A DNA stretch of 64,000 nt from Chryseobacterium sp. ERMR1:04 (GTDB taxonomy: Bacteria > Bacteroidota > Bacteroidia > Flavobacteriales > Weeksellaceae), in contig NZ_LIRF01000008.1 in the NCBI RefSeq assembly GCF_001297705.1, positions 930,001 to 994,000 of the forward strand. Reading direction: 5' to 3'. Every line of letters starts with the position of its first letter. Positions within the stretch are counted from its first letter, which is position 1. Below, one piece after another: positions 15,953-25,319 of the stretch. Made by a program: the position numbers and the translations under genes. The notes under the pieces are model-generated. The model had not been told where the DNA came from, searched no databases, and saw nothing but the letters and a program-made list of their open reading frames with translations.

Positions 15953-17170
15953 ATGAAAATCAATAAATATTATGTGCCAGCTTTAAGTTTGTTTTTACTA
16001 TTGTCGTCGTGTAAAAAGAATAATGCGAATGCGCAGCAAATAAGTAAAGACGGAAGTGTAGAAACAGAAAAGCCAAATTCTAATTATAAACCCGCATTTG
16101 TAGGGCAAACAAGAATAAAGGCTGTAAAAACTTCAACGGCATATAGTGTCGAAATCCTCAGTAAAGATCTTGGAAAACCTTGGGGAATCATCAACTTACC
16201 GGATGGCAAATTTTTAATTACTGATAAAAGAGGCTATATAAATGTGGTTTCAACGGATGGAAAGCAAGTTTCTAAAATTGAAGGATTTCCAAAAGTAGAT
16301 TCAAAAGGGCAGGGCGGAATGCTTGATGTGGCGCTTGACCCGGATTTTAAAACCAATATGATCATTTATTTTAGTTTTTCTGAGCCTTTTGGTGATGGGA
16401 ATTTAACTTCTGTGGCTAAAGGAAAACTTTCGGCAGATTTAAAAAACATCTCCGAAGTAAAAGTAATTTTCCGTGCGGAACCTTCTTATGATGGAGATAA
16501 GCATTACGGAAGCAGATTGGCTTTTGATAAAGACGGAAATTTGTTTGTAAGTATAGGAGAAAGATCGGATAAACAGACAAGAGTGTATGCTCAAAAAACA
16601 GATAATTATTTAGGTAAAATTTTAAAAATAACAAAAGATGGTAAGCCTGCTCCAGGAAATCCATTCATTGGAAAGGCTGGATTCAAGCCTGAGATTTATG
16701 CGTATGGAGTGAGGAATCCTCAAGGAATGGCGATTGATCCTAATGGAAATTTATGGGATGTAGAAATGGGACCGCGAGGTGGAGACGAGATTAATTTAAT
16801 CAAACCCGGAAAAAATTATGGTTGGGGAGATGTTACCTACGGAATTGAATATTCAGGTGAAAAAGTAGGAAAGGGAATTACTCAAAAAGAAGGAACCGAG
16901 CAACCTGTATATTATTGGGATCCTGTGATCTCACCAAGTGGCGTTACTTTCTATACCGGAAATATGGAGGAATGGAAAGGCAACCTGATCATCGGTTGTT
17001 TAAGTGGTGAACATATTAACAGAATTGTGATGAAAGATAATAAAGTAGTAGGAGAGGAGCGTCTTTTAGCAGATCAGAAAGAAAGATTCAGAGATGTGTT
17101 AGATGGCTCAGATGGAAATCTTTATGCGGTAACAGATAGTGGTAAACTCTATAAAATTTCAAAAAAATAA
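15953..17170 (+). CDS. PQQ-type sugar dehydrogenase lipoprotein
   Basis: A 405-residue protein from ATG 15953. The frame is open from a TTG at 15929, but only the ATG puts a signal peptide at the very start. The lipobox ends LSSC, with the lipid-bearing Cys at residue 20. The six-bladed propeller of the soluble glucose dehydrogenase/Yli family is recognised from 'DLGKPWGIINLPDGKFLITD', 'GQGGMLDVALDPDF', 'YGVRNPQGMAIDP' and 'GGDEINLIKPGKNYGWG'. It would oxidise aldose sugars in the periplasm with PQQ, if supplied. Divergent from blaI. Confidence 0.85.
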   Translation: MKINKYYVPALSLFLLLSSCKKNNANAQQISKDGSVETEKPNSNYKPAFVGQTRIKAVKTSTAYSVEILSKDLGKPWGIINLPDGKFLITDKRGYINVVSTDGKQVSKIEGFPKVDSKGQGGMLDVALDPDFKTNMIIYFSFSEPFGDGNLTSVAKGKLSADLKNISEVKVIFRAEPSYDGDKHYGSRLAFDKDGNLFVSIGERSDKQTRVYAQKTDNYLGKILKITKDGKPAPGNPFIGKAGFKPEIYAYGVRNPQGMAIDPNGNLWDVEMGPRGGDEINLIKPGKNYGWGDVTYGIEYSGEKVGKGITQKEGTEQPVYYWDPVISPSGVTFYTGNMEEWKGNLIIGCLSGEHINRIVMKDNKVVGEERLLADQKERFRDVLDGSDGNLYAVTDSGKLYKISKK

Positions 17171-17174
17171 AAAC

Positions 17175-17206
17175 ATAATGCTTCTGATTTTCAGAAGCAT
17201 TATTGC
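17175..17206. terminator. bidirectional terminator between convergent genes
   Basis: A 13-bp stem (ATAATGCTTCTGA at 17175-17187 with 17191-17203) and a three-T loop lie between the sugar dehydrogenase and TonB-receptor genes. Confidence 0.75.
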
Positions 17207-17218
17207 TTAAAATATATA

Positions 17219-19660
17219 TTAAAATCTGAAATTAAATCTTGCAAAGGCTTGTCTTCCTGCGAATCCCATTTGTACAGGGTCGAAAATACCTCCAGATTCG
17301 GTATCTCCATCAGAAACAGCCGCTTTTTGTAATGTTGGATATCGGTTGAATAGATTCTTACTTCCAATGGTTAAGCTTACATTTTTAGTGAAATCATACC
17401 CGAAAGATAGATCGGTGGTAACTCGAGGATTGTAGATCTGGAAATCGTCCGCACCTCCGTAGCCTATTAATGTTACTTTGTCAAATCTTACCAACTGAAG
17501 ATTGGCATTGAAGCCTTTTATTTTATAATTTAAATTTAGGTTGATCTTGGTTTTAGGAGCAGAAGCCAATATAAAAGCTCTTTCTCTTGGGCTTATATAA
17601 ATGTCTTCTTTTCCGGCTAATAATGGAGAAGTGTGTACTTTTGTAATTTCCATTTCATTATAATTTCCGGCGAGTGTTGCCGTTAATTTTCCTTTGCCCA
17701 AGTTTTCATTGTAATTAAGAATAATATCTACCCCTTTTGTACGGGTATCAATAGCATTAGAAAAAAATTGAGCCTGGTCAATAAAAGGATATTCGTCTTG
17801 TGCTTCTTGTGGAAGATCTGCTTTTGCAAAATTACCAGTTAACACAATTCTGTCTTTTACCTTGATGTAATATCCGTCAATTGTAGCGGTGAATTTTCCT
17901 GCATTAAAGGTAAATCCGGCACTTCCGTTCAACGACGTTTCTTGTTTTAATTGAGGGATTCCTGCTGCTTTCGCTAAATTACTGTCATTAGAAGGAAGCT
18001 GGATGGTTACTAATTGGCCTCCTTGGAAATTGGTATATTGTAAACTATAATATTTCTGTGCTAATGAAGGAGCTCTGAAGCCTGTGGAAGCAGAACCTCT
18101 GAATGCCAATTGAGGCGTAATGGCATATCTTGTTGCAATTTTTCCGTTAATGGTACTTCCAAAATCATTGTAATTTTCAAATCTTCCGGCGATACTGATC
18201 ATCCATTTTTTGGTAATATCCAGTTCGGTGTCTACGTAAGCAGCAAAATTATTCCTGCTTTTATTGACCTCCTGAGAATATCCAGGGAATCCTTGTGAGC
18301 CACCGGGTCTATATCGTAATGGAGAGGAGCTTGGAACAGTTACCAAAAGACTTGGATCTGTGTTTTGGGTAACAATGTTTCCATTGATGTCATACATCGC
18401 ATAAGAGCCTTCTTCCCCTTTGATAACATTAAATTTTTCATACCTGAACTCAGATCCGAAAGCAATATTTAATCCTTCTAGAACATCAAAATGTTTTGAA
18501 GCGTTAAAACCTGTGGTATTTTGTAAAAGTGCATGTCCTCCTGCATTAAAACTTGTCGGTGAATTTACCCCTAAAGTAGCATTAATGGTATTATCGATCT
18601 GATACGTAAATCTATTGCTGCCAAAAGCATTGTAGAAATCTACATCCCAATCGGCGACTTTAAATTTTAAGCCATTATCAAACGTAAAATCTGTGATGCT
18701 CGTATTCTGAATAGGATTAAAACCGTTAGGATAAACTTCAGGCACGTTTCCGTCTGCATCCGCAGTTCTTGTCCATGCATAAGAATTTGTTCTTCGTTGA
18801 GAAAAGCCTTGGCGGGAATAGAATTTTAGCCCATCAGATAAAGGAACTTCTATGTTTCCGAAGAAATAAACGTTCTGAGATTTAGCATCCCCAAAGCGTT
18901 GTCTTGGAGCGGTATAGAATTCAGGATTTGCATTTCTGATAGAATGTTCTTTATTGATAAATTCTAAGGTAAAATTTCCGAATCCTCCCTTTGATCCTAT
19001 TTTAGTTCCTAGATTTCCACTAAAATCAAATGTAATTCCATCTATTTTTCGATCTGATACAACATCTTTGTTTCCTGGACTCTTAAAAAGATTCATTCCG
19101 TAGAAAGCATTGCCTTCAAAACCTTTGTTGCGGTCGTTTAGAATTACATTAATCACCCCTGCGATAGCATCAGAACCATATTGCGCGGCAGCGCCATCAC
19201 GAAGAACTTCTATTCTTTTTATGGCTCCGATCGGAATGGTATTCATATCCGATCCTGTGTTTCCTCTTCCTTTTGTTCCGAAAAGATTGATCAATGATGA
19301 TTGGTGGTACCTCTTACCATTTAATAAAAGTAAAGTTTGATCAGGACCTAGGCCTCTTAAGGTTGCAGGGTCTACAGCATCAGCTCCATCTGATCCGGAT
19401 TGTTTATTAGAATTGAAAGAAGGTGCGGCGAACTGTAAAAGTTGGTTAACTTCTACTTGTCCTGTGGCTTGACTGACTTGCTTAATGTCGATGATATCAA
19501 TAGGAACAGGCGTATTGGTTACTGTTCTTTTTTTGTTTCGACTTCCTGTAATCGCAACTTCCTCTATTTTAGCTTCTTTAGAAATAGTGTCTTTAATTTC
19601 CTGAGCATAAAAGAAAGCTGATGCGCCAAGAAAAAAGGCACTCACATATCTTTTTCTCAT
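17219..19660 (-). CDS. TonB-dependent outer-membrane receptor
   Basis: An 813-residue receptor with a signal peptide (to about residue 20, ending FYAQE). The plug domain follows with 'TPVPIDIIDIKQVSQATGQV', 'LRGLGPDQTLLLLNGKRYHQ' and 'IKRIEVLRDGAAAQYGSDAI'. A 22-strand barrel follows and ends in 'FARFNFRF', an outer-membrane insertion signal with terminal Phe. There is no N-terminal carboxypeptidase-like domain and no SusD partner, so it is more like a siderophore/vitamin or amino-acid-type receptor than a SusC. The substrate cannot be told. It is a single gene upstream of tnaA's terminator. Confidence 0.92.
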   Translation of the reverse strand: MRKRYVSAFFLGASAFFYAQEIKDTISKEAKIEEVAITGSRNKKRTVTNTPVPIDIIDIKQVSQATGQVEVNQLLQFAAPSFNSNKQSGSDGADAVDPATLRGLGPDQTLLLLNGKRYHQSSLINLFGTKGRGNTGSDMNTIPIGAIKRIEVLRDGAAAQYGSDAIAGVINVILNDRNKGFEGNAFYGMNLFKSPGNKDVVSDRKIDGITFDFSGNLGTKIGSKGGFGNFTLEFINKEHSIRNANPEFYTAPRQRFGDAKSQNVYFFGNIEVPLSDGLKFYSRQGFSQRRTNSYAWTRTADADGNVPEVYPNGFNPIQNTSITDFTFDNGLKFKVADWDVDFYNAFGSNRFTYQIDNTINATLGVNSPTSFNAGGHALLQNTTGFNASKHFDVLEGLNIAFGSEFRYEKFNVIKGEEGSYAMYDINGNIVTQNTDPSLLVTVPSSSPLRYRPGGSQGFPGYSQEVNKSRNNFAAYVDTELDITKKWMISIAGRFENYNDFGSTINGKIATRYAITPQLAFRGSASTGFRAPSLAQKYYSLQYTNFQGGQLVTIQLPSNDSNLAKAAGIPQLKQETSLNGSAGFTFNAGKFTATIDGYYIKVKDRIVLTGNFAKADLPQEAQDEYPFIDQAQFFSNAIDTRTKGVDIILNYNENLGKGKLTATLAGNYNEMEITKVHTSPLLAGKEDIYISPRERAFILASAPKTKINLNLNYKIKGFNANLQLVRFDKVTLIGYGGADDFQIYNPRVTTDLSFGYDFTKNVSLTIGSKNLFNRYPTLQKAAVSDGDTESGGIFDPVQMGFAGRQAFARFNFRF

Positions 19661-19847
19661 ATTTGATGATTGGTAATTATTTCAAATGTATTGATTTTTG
19701 TTTTTAAAACGCTATTAAAAAGCAATATATTTTAATAATTCACTAATCAAGTATTGGTTTTGATGATTATTAGTAAAATTTAAATAATTATAAATGTTTG
19801 GTAGGTAATATTTAAGTTGATGGAATTTGTTTTTCTCTATGAAATAA

Positions 19848-19874
19848 AAAAAACCGAGAATAAATCTCGGTTTT
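19848..19874 (-). terminator. tnaA terminator
   Basis: On the minus strand AAACCGAGA, a five-base loop and TCTCGGTTT are followed by a T run. Confidence 0.75.
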
Positions 19875-19879
19875 CATTT

Positions 19880-21256
19880 TTATGCTTCTTCCAGTTGTAC
19901 GGTGAAGTGTCTTAAAAGCTCTGGTTCCCATGTTATTTTGTAACCTTTTGCAATTTCATCACGTCTTTCGTAAACGTTTTTGATTGCGGCTGCAATATAA
20001 TCCATGTGATTATTTGTATACGTTCTTCTAGGAATTGCTAAACGAACCAATTCTAGTTTAGGATAACGGTTTTCTCTTGTTTGAGGATCTCTGTCTGCCA
20101 ATAAAGTTCCGATTTCCACGGTTCTGATTCCGGCTTCTTTATAGATCTCAAGTCCTAAAGTCTGTGCAGGGAATTCTGAACGGTCAACATTAGGTAAGAA
20201 ATTTAAAGAATCAATAAAAACTGCGTGTCCACCGATGGGTTTCTGAACAGGAATTCCGTATTCAATTAATTTGTGACCAAGATATTCAACCTGAGAAATT
20301 CTGCCTTCCAAATAAGCAAATTCTGTTGCTTCATCAAGACCTACTGCTAAAGCTGCCATATCTCTTCCAGCCATACCACCATAGGTAATAAAACCTTCGT
20401 AGATAATGGTGAAGCTAGATGCTTTTCTGAAAATTTCTTCGCTATTTAACGCAATAAATCCTCCGATGTTTACCAGCCCGTCTTTTTTAGAACTCATCGT
20501 CATTCCGTCTCCGTAAGAGAAAACTTCTTTACAGATGTCTTTAATCGTTCTATTTTCTTGCCCTTTCTCTCTCTTTTTGATGAAATAAGCATTTTCTGCG
20601 AATCTTGCTGAGTCGAAGAAAACAGGAATTCCATATTGATTAGAAAGTTCTCTTACTGCTTTCATATTTTCCAGAGAAACCGGCTGCCCTCCTGAAGAGT
20701 TACATGTAATGGTAACTAAACAGAAAGGAATTTTTTCTTTTGGATGACTTTTATAAACTTCTTCCAGTTTTTCAAGATCAATATTTCCTTTGAATGGATG
20801 TAGATTATTAATATCAAAAGCTTCATCAATCGTACAGTCGATTGCGTGTGCTTTTCTTAATTCGATGTGTCCTTTTGTTGTGTCAAAGTGAGAGTTTCCT
20901 GGAACTACATCACCATCTTTTACTAATACTGAAAACAAAACGTTCTCAGCAGCTCTTCCTTGGTGTGTAGGTAAAAGATATTTGAAACCTGTGATATCCT
21001 GTACAGTTTGATGTAATTGTTCGAATGAACGAGAACCTGCATAACTTTCGTCTCCTGTCATCAACGCTCCCCATTGTCTGTCAGACATTGCTCCTGTTCC
21101 TGAATCTGTTAAAAGATCAATGTAAACCTGCGAAGATTTTAGATTAAATAAATTATAGTTAGCATCTTTAAGCCACTGCTCTCTTTCTTCTTTGGTTGAT
21201 TGACGGATTTCTTCAATCATCTTAATGCGGAAAGGTTCCGCGTACGGTAAATTCAT
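19880..21256 (-). CDS. tnaA: tryptophanase
   Basis: A 458-residue PLP enzyme splitting tryptophan into indole, pyruvate and ammonia. The PLP lysine is in MSSKKDG (Lys257/258). It is separated from tyrosine phenol-lyase by 'FDTTKGH' and 'AGIRTVEIGTLLADRDP', where the lyase has a YFTTTRYH-like stretch and a MERG with its specificity Arg. 'DSARFAENAYFIKKRE' also matches tryptophanase. Only 86 bases separate it from the DUF502 gene upstream, and no TnaC-like leader ORF is seen. An inverted repeat TTTGAA...TTCAAA (21293-21309) lies upstream. Predicted phenotype: indole production. Confidence 0.9.
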   Translation of the reverse strand: MNLPYAEPFRIKMIEEIRQSTKEEREQWLKDANYNLFNLKSSQVYIDLLTDSGTGAMSDRQWGALMTGDESYAGSRSFEQLHQTVQDITGFKYLLPTHQGRAAENVLFSVLVKDGDVVPGNSHFDTTKGHIELRKAHAIDCTIDEAFDINNLHPFKGNIDLEKLEEVYKSHPKEKIPFCLVTITCNSSGGQPVSLENMKAVRELSNQYGIPVFFDSARFAENAYFIKKREKGQENRTIKDICKEVFSYGDGMTMSSKKDGLVNIGGFIALNSEEIFRKASSFTIIYEGFITYGGMAGRDMAALAVGLDEATEFAYLEGRISQVEYLGHKLIEYGIPVQKPIGGHAVFIDSLNFLPNVDRSEFPAQTLGLEIYKEAGIRTVEIGTLLADRDPQTRENRYPKLELVRLAIPRRTYTNNHMDYIAAAIKNVYERRDEIAKGYKITWEPELLRHFTVQLEEA

Positions 21257-21342
21257 GATATTTTATATTAGATTGTTTGTAAAGAAAATTTGTTTGAAAT
21301 AAATTCAAATTCATCAAGTATATTTAAAAAAGTAAAAGAAGC

Positions 21343-21960
21343 TTACTCTGGAGCTTTAAATATATTATCGTCTGAATGGAAGCCTGCTACACCACCACTT
21401 ACAGCAAATTTCATTGCCGAAGCCGCAGTCATTCCCACTACAGGTTTGATGTTTTTTTCTTCAGTCACAATTACCCAACCGGAAATAGCGTACGAATGTG
21501 GAAGATAAACGGCAACATAATTATGTTTGTCTACATCTTCCATTTCTTTTTGCGTTAAAAATCCGATTCTCCAGATCTCTGGGTTTTCATTGGTTTTTAC
21601 CCAAACAGGATCATTGAATTTCTTTTTGTCTCCTACAAATGAAGACATTACGTCTTTTGTAGGGGTGTAAATATGTTTTACGCCGGGAGTTTTCTCTAGT
21701 AAACGATCTACCAGATCGAAAAAGAATTTTCCGACAACAAATTTATTCCCTAAAAATCCTAGAAGAGCAGTAATTAAAATCGTTGAGATAAAAACCAACC
21801 CCGGAATTTCTTTGGCAACCGACGGAATAATATTGTCAACCGAGGTGATAACATACCAAATCACAAAAATGGTAAGTCCGATAGGGCCAATAATGACCAA
21901 TCCCTGAAAGAAATTTTTCAGAAAGAAATTGGTTATATTCTCGAAAGTGAATTTTTTCAA
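21343..21960 (-). CDS. DUF502 family membrane protein
   Basis: A 205-residue protein with two hydrophobic spans (about 15-38 'FFQGLVIIGPIGLTIFVIWYV' region and 52-72). The following 'TPGVKHIYTPTKDVMSSFVG', 'AVYLPHSYAISGWVIVTEE' and 'MTAASAMKFAVSGGV' are the conserved soluble blocks of DUF502. In plants a homologue is linked to receptor trafficking; the bacterial role is unknown. It lies between miaE and tnaA on the same strand, with 21 bases to miaE, so cotranscription with miaE is plausible. Confidence 0.88.
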   Translation of the reverse strand: MKKFTFENITNFFLKNFFQGLVIIGPIGLTIFVIWYVITSVDNIIPSVAKEIPGLVFISTILITALLGFLGNKFVVGKFFFDLVDRLLEKTPGVKHIYTPTKDVMSSFVGDKKKFNDPVWVKTNENPEIWRIGFLTQKEMEDVDKHNYVAVYLPHSYAISGWVIVTEEKNIKPVVGMTAASAMKFAVSGGVAGFHSDDNIFKAPE

Positions 21961-21981
21961 CGTCTGTTTACTGTATTTATT

Positions 21982-22560
21982 TTAACCGTGTATTGTTTCT
22001 TTGTTTCCGTATGATTTGATGATATTGGCTTCATATTCCAGCCATTCTTCCCAACGTTTGTTTACTTTTTCAGGATCTCCCAATTGTCTTGCAAACCCAA
22101 TGAAAGTAGTATAATGATTGGCTTCTGAGATCATGAGTTCTCTGTAGAAAACAATCAACTCTTCATCTTTAATATTTTCAGTAAGCACTTTGAACCTTTC
22201 ACAGCTTCTCGCTTCAATCATGGCAGCGAAAAGTAATTTGTCAACAATAAGATCTTCCCTTGTTCCCTGAACGACAAATTTAGCCAATTCATTGACATAA
22301 TCATCCTTTCTTGCCTTTCCGAAAACAAATCCTCTTTTCTTAATAAATTCATGAACCTGACTAAAATGGTCAAGCTCTTCCTGAGCGATGGCAATAAGTT
22401 CCGTTATAATTTCTGGATGTTCAGGAAGCATATTGATCAAGCTAATAGCATTTGTTGTCGCTTTCTGTTCACACCAAGCATGGTCGGTCAAAATTTCTCC
22501 GAGGTTTCCTTCTGCAATATTAGCCCATCTTGGGTCGGTAAGAAGTTTCAACTTAAACAT
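21982..22560 (-). CDS. miaE: tRNA-(ms2io6A)-hydroxylase MiaE
   Basis: A 192-residue diiron monooxygenase hydroxylating the isopentenyl group of ms2i6A37 in tRNA. The start at 22560 (MFKLKLLTDPRW) is chosen because a longer frame to 22677 overlaps the next gene and adds an unrelated 39 residues. Diiron ligands are visible as the Glu of CEQK, EELDH, the Glu of ARSCE and EANHY, giving the two E...ExxH halves of the ferritin-like bundle. MiaB, which makes its substrate, is encoded at 46053 in the same window. Confidence 0.88.
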   Translation of the reverse strand: MFKLKLLTDPRWANIAEGNLGEILTDHAWCEQKATTNAISLINMLPEHPEIITELIAIAQEELDHFSQVHEFIKKRGFVFGKARKDDYVNELAKFVVQGTREDLIVDKLLFAAMIEARSCERFKVLTENIKDEELIVFYRELMISEANHYTTFIGFARQLGDPEKVNKRWEEWLEYEANIIKSYGNKETIHG

Positions 22561-22634
22561 ATTCTGAATTTTCTGTAAAATTAAAATAAATTGCGATAAG
22601 AAATATGATTTTATTTGAAATTGATAGCAGATAA

Positions 22635-23723
22635 CTATGAAGCTGTCTTTTTTCTTAGAAATTCTAATATACGCCATCCAAAATTATCAACTTTCTTCAA
22701 TCCTGTTGAAATTATAAAAGCTAAAATTATATTAATAGCATAAATTAAGACCATCAAAATCCACCAAGGCATGTTTTCTTTCAATGGAACCACCAGAAAA
22801 TAGACCAAAGACGAGCTGATTCCCTGAGCAAAATAGAAAAAGATGGCATTTTTCCCAATGTAAGTAATAAAGCTTTCTTTCGTGATTTTTAATCTGTTGT
22901 AAAAGACGAATAGGGTAGTCAAAGAAAATAAAGTCCATATGATATAAGGAATCTTGGGAGGGAATTTGTTTTTATTGATTTGATAAAAGATCTCAGTTCC
23001 ATAATACCAAAACATCCAGGCTAGTGCAGCAGCAACAATTCCGTAAAGAACGGGAATCATTTTAGTCGGAACTTTTTTACCTCGCATTCTGTTCGCGATT
23101 AAGAAAATCGCCATATAAAATGCTACATAACCAACTTGTCCTGTAGGATAAAACCATGGGAATATATTAAATAGTAAAGTCAGAGCAATACAAATTCCGA
23201 TGAACCAATTGATATGCTTTGGGAAAAATCTTAAAATTAAAACGCCGAAAACGGTTAGAATAAAATATACTTTTAAATACCAAAAACTTCCCATCACAAC
23301 AGGGAAAGTATCTGCGTTTGTATATTGATGAAGATACCAATTTCCTAAGTTTTGCCATTGCGGTTCCATTGAAATACTCGTGGTGGCATATTTTGAACCG
23401 AATGTTGAATAAAATTTCTGTAACCATTCTAAAGAGAAAAAGTTGAGTCCAAAAACTTTAAAAAAGTAATCAAGGAAAAATAAAAATGTTACGAAGATCA
23501 TGTAGGTGATCTGTAGTTTTAATAGCCTGTAAAGTGTTTTTTCAATATTATTACCAGATGTAATTCCACTTAAAGCGTAAAATAGAGCAACATCAAAAAC
23601 TAAAGAAAATACCCTTACCTCCGTAGGAATATAAAATTGTCCGGACCAGAAAGCGGTATGAATAAATATAATGGAAAGCGTTGCTAATCCTTTTGCAAAA
23701 TCAATGTAGAGGTCTCTATTCAT
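22635..23723 (-). CDS. acyltransferase family membrane protein
   Basis: A 362-residue protein with about ten membrane spans, of the acyltransferase-3/OpgC-like type. The start 'MNRDLYIDFAKGLATLSIIFIHTAFW' carries the DxxKG...H pattern expected at the N-terminus, with the likely catalytic His in IFIHT. Members move acyl groups onto sugars or other envelope molecules; the substrate is not deducible. It stands alone with a TAATTTTG box just upstream (23744-23751), and miaE begins 75 bases past its stop. Confidence 0.8.
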   Translation of the reverse strand: MNRDLYIDFAKGLATLSIIFIHTAFWSGQFYIPTEVRVFSLVFDVALFYALSGITSGNNIEKTLYRLLKLQITYMIFVTFLFFLDYFFKVFGLNFFSLEWLQKFYSTFGSKYATTSISMEPQWQNLGNWYLHQYTNADTFPVVMGSFWYLKVYFILTVFGVLILRFFPKHINWFIGICIALTLLFNIFPWFYPTGQVGYVAFYMAIFLIANRMRGKKVPTKMIPVLYGIVAAALAWMFWYYGTEIFYQINKNKFPPKIPYIIWTLFSLTTLFVFYNRLKITKESFITYIGKNAIFFYFAQGISSSLVYFLVVPLKENMPWWILMVLIYAINIILAFIISTGLKKVDNFGWRILEFLRKKTAS

Positions 23724-23743
23724 GAGTATATTATGATGAAGGT

Positions 23744-23751
23744 CAAAATTA
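23744..23751 (-). promoter_or_regulatory. -7 box of the acyltransferase gene
   Basis: TAATTTTG on the minus strand lies 21 bases before the ATG at 23723. Confidence 0.45.
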
Positions 23752-23778
23752 ATTAAAGTTTGGGGATTTTTTATATAA

Positions 23779-23813
23779 ATAAAAGGAGGTAAAACGAATC
23801 GTTTACCTCCTTT
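23779..23813 (-). terminator. terminator of the zinc protease gene
   Basis: A 12-bp stem (AAAGGAGGTAAA at 23782-23793 with 23802-23813) is followed on the minus strand by a T-rich run. Confidence 0.7.
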
Positions 23814-23837
23814 ATTAAATATACTAAAAATGAATGT

Positions 23838-24725
23838 TTACTTAAGTTGCTTAAATTCTTCTGCTGAAATTTCTCCAGACTGAATTTTTCTTAATTCATC
23901 CACATATTGACTCATGTAAGCGTCAATTTCAGGATTTCTGGTATTTTTTGCCTGTTTGTAAGTTCCATTTAAAACTCCTTGATAATAATAGAAGAAGTTA
24001 TAATCGAAATCGGCAGCTGTAAGATTGTATTGCCCTAAAAGGAAGCCTAAACGAACGGCAGATCTTCTTTGTGGTGGGGTTCCGTGATGGCCAGGACTTG
24101 TGGTTTGATTGTCTCCGATGCTTTGTGCAAATTCATAAGCGGCAGCAATTTGGGTGAAATCTGTTTTGTTATAACCGTTTGGTCTTCTTAAATAATATCC
24201 GGCAAAACCATCAGCTTCTAATTCGTTTGGTCGTGCCGTAGATTCACTTACAGAAGGTAAATTATAACGGTATTGAAGTTGGTGCCCATATTCATGAGCA
24301 AGGATCATGGCGTTTACGATGTCGCCACCTTTTGCTTTTGCATCATAAAAAATGGCGTATCCATAGTAGATTTTTCCATTGGAATACGAAATTGCATTGT
24401 ACGTTGAGTTAGGATTTGATGCATCATCAACAAATCTGAAGGTAAGGCTGGTTCCTCCCCAAAGACTGATGATGTTGGACATTTGTGCATTCATGAAATT
24501 GGTTTCTGCTGTTGTTTTAAGGGTTGTTTTTAAAACAGCGGTAGAGCTCCAGTTCTGATCTACATAGGAACATTGCTTTTGCAAATCTCCGGGTTGATCA
24601 ATTTTTAAATTTTCTGTTTGAGATTCAGGAAGAACGGTTTCTTCCATTTTGTCGTCGTTACATGCTGTCAATGAGAATGCAGCAATTGCCCCTGCTAGTA
24701 AGCAGAAATTAAAGTTTCTTTTCAT
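23838..24725 (-). CDS. neutral zinc metallopeptidase-like lipoprotein
   Basis: A 295-residue lipoprotein (lipobox LTAC, Cys at residue 22). The zinc motif is HEYGH in 'MILAHEYGHQLQYRYNLP', and the third ligand Glu is probably in 'NELEADGFAGYYL', the layout of the YpfJ/zinc-metallopeptidase family. 'GHHGTPPQRRSAVRLGF' follows. It is anchored in the outer or inner membrane and faces the periplasm or the outside. The substrate is unknown. It stands alone upstream of rplU on the opposite strand. Confidence 0.82.
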   Translation of the reverse strand: MKRNFNFCLLAGAIAAFSLTACNDDKMEETVLPESQTENLKIDQPGDLQKQCSYVDQNWSSTAVLKTTLKTTAETNFMNAQMSNIISLWGGTSLTFRFVDDASNPNSTYNAISYSNGKIYYGYAIFYDAKAKGGDIVNAMILAHEYGHQLQYRYNLPSVSESTARPNELEADGFAGYYLRRPNGYNKTDFTQIAAAYEFAQSIGDNQTTSPGHHGTPPQRRSAVRLGFLLGQYNLTAADFDYNFFYYYQGVLNGTYKQAKNTRNPEIDAYMSQYVDELRKIQSGEISAEEFKQLK

Positions 24726-24845
24726 GTCAAATTTTTTTTTGGTGAAAACGAAGGTATAAAATAATCTGTTATGAACGTGTATTTTACCATTGAAAATTAT
24801 TCAATACATAGTGAAATGTTTATTGGTTGAAAAAGATTGTTCTGG

Positions 24846-24879
24846 TTGTTAGTTAATTGGAAATTAATTCTTATATTTG
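24846..24879 (+). promoter_or_regulatory. rplU-rpmA promoter
   Basis: TTG (24846-24848), 23 bases, then TATATTTG (24872-24879), a perfect -7 box 31 bases before the rplU start. Confidence 0.65.
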
Positions 24880-24909
24880 CACCTCGAATTAACTAAAAAT
24901 TTATAAACA

Positions 24910-25293
24910 ATGTTTGCAATTGTAGAAATAGCAGGGCTTCAATATAAAGTTGAGCAAGACCAGAAGTTGTTTGTGAACCGTTTGAAAGGAGAAAAAGGAG
25001 ATAAAGTATCTTTCGATAAAATTCTTCTTACTGTAAATGGTTCTATCACTGTTGGCGCCCCAGCTGTAAGCGGTATCGTAGTAGATGCTGAAATCTTAGA
25101 CCACGTAAAGGCTGATAAAGTAATCATTTTCAAGAAGAAAAGAAGAAAAGGTTACCAAGTTAAAAATGGTCACAGACAATCTTTAACTCAAATTCAAATC
25201 ACTGGTATTACTGGTTTTGATGGAGCTAAAAAAGCAGAAAAGCCTGCTAAGAAAACAACTAAAAAAGCTGACGCTGCTGAAAGCGCAGAATAA
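24910..25293 (+). CDS. rplU: 50S ribosomal protein L21
   Basis: A 127-residue L21: 'MFAIVEIAGLQYKVEQDQKL' start, 'KKKRRKGYQVKNGHRQSLTQ' basic rRNA-binding block. A 20-residue Ala/Lys-rich tail (AKKTTKKADAAE) extends beyond the usual bacterial end, as often in flavobacteria. It is followed by rpmA in the standard order. Confidence 0.98.
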   Translation: MFAIVEIAGLQYKVEQDQKLFVNRLKGEKGDKVSFDKILLTVNGSITVGAPAVSGIVVDAEILDHVKADKVIIFKKKRRKGYQVKNGHRQSLTQIQITGITGFDGAKKAEKPAKKTTKKADAAESAE

Positions 25294-25319
25294 TTTAAAC
25301 CAAAAAACCTTAAAATAAA

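Noticed and set aside
21257..21342. TnaC-like leader peptide before tnaA
   Set aside because: Only 86 bases are available and no short ORF with a Trp codon followed by Pro is seen on the minus strand.
22561..22677. 39-residue N-terminal extension of MiaE
   Set aside because: It overlaps the acyltransferase gene and has no similarity to the MiaE family; ATG 22560 gives the normal start.
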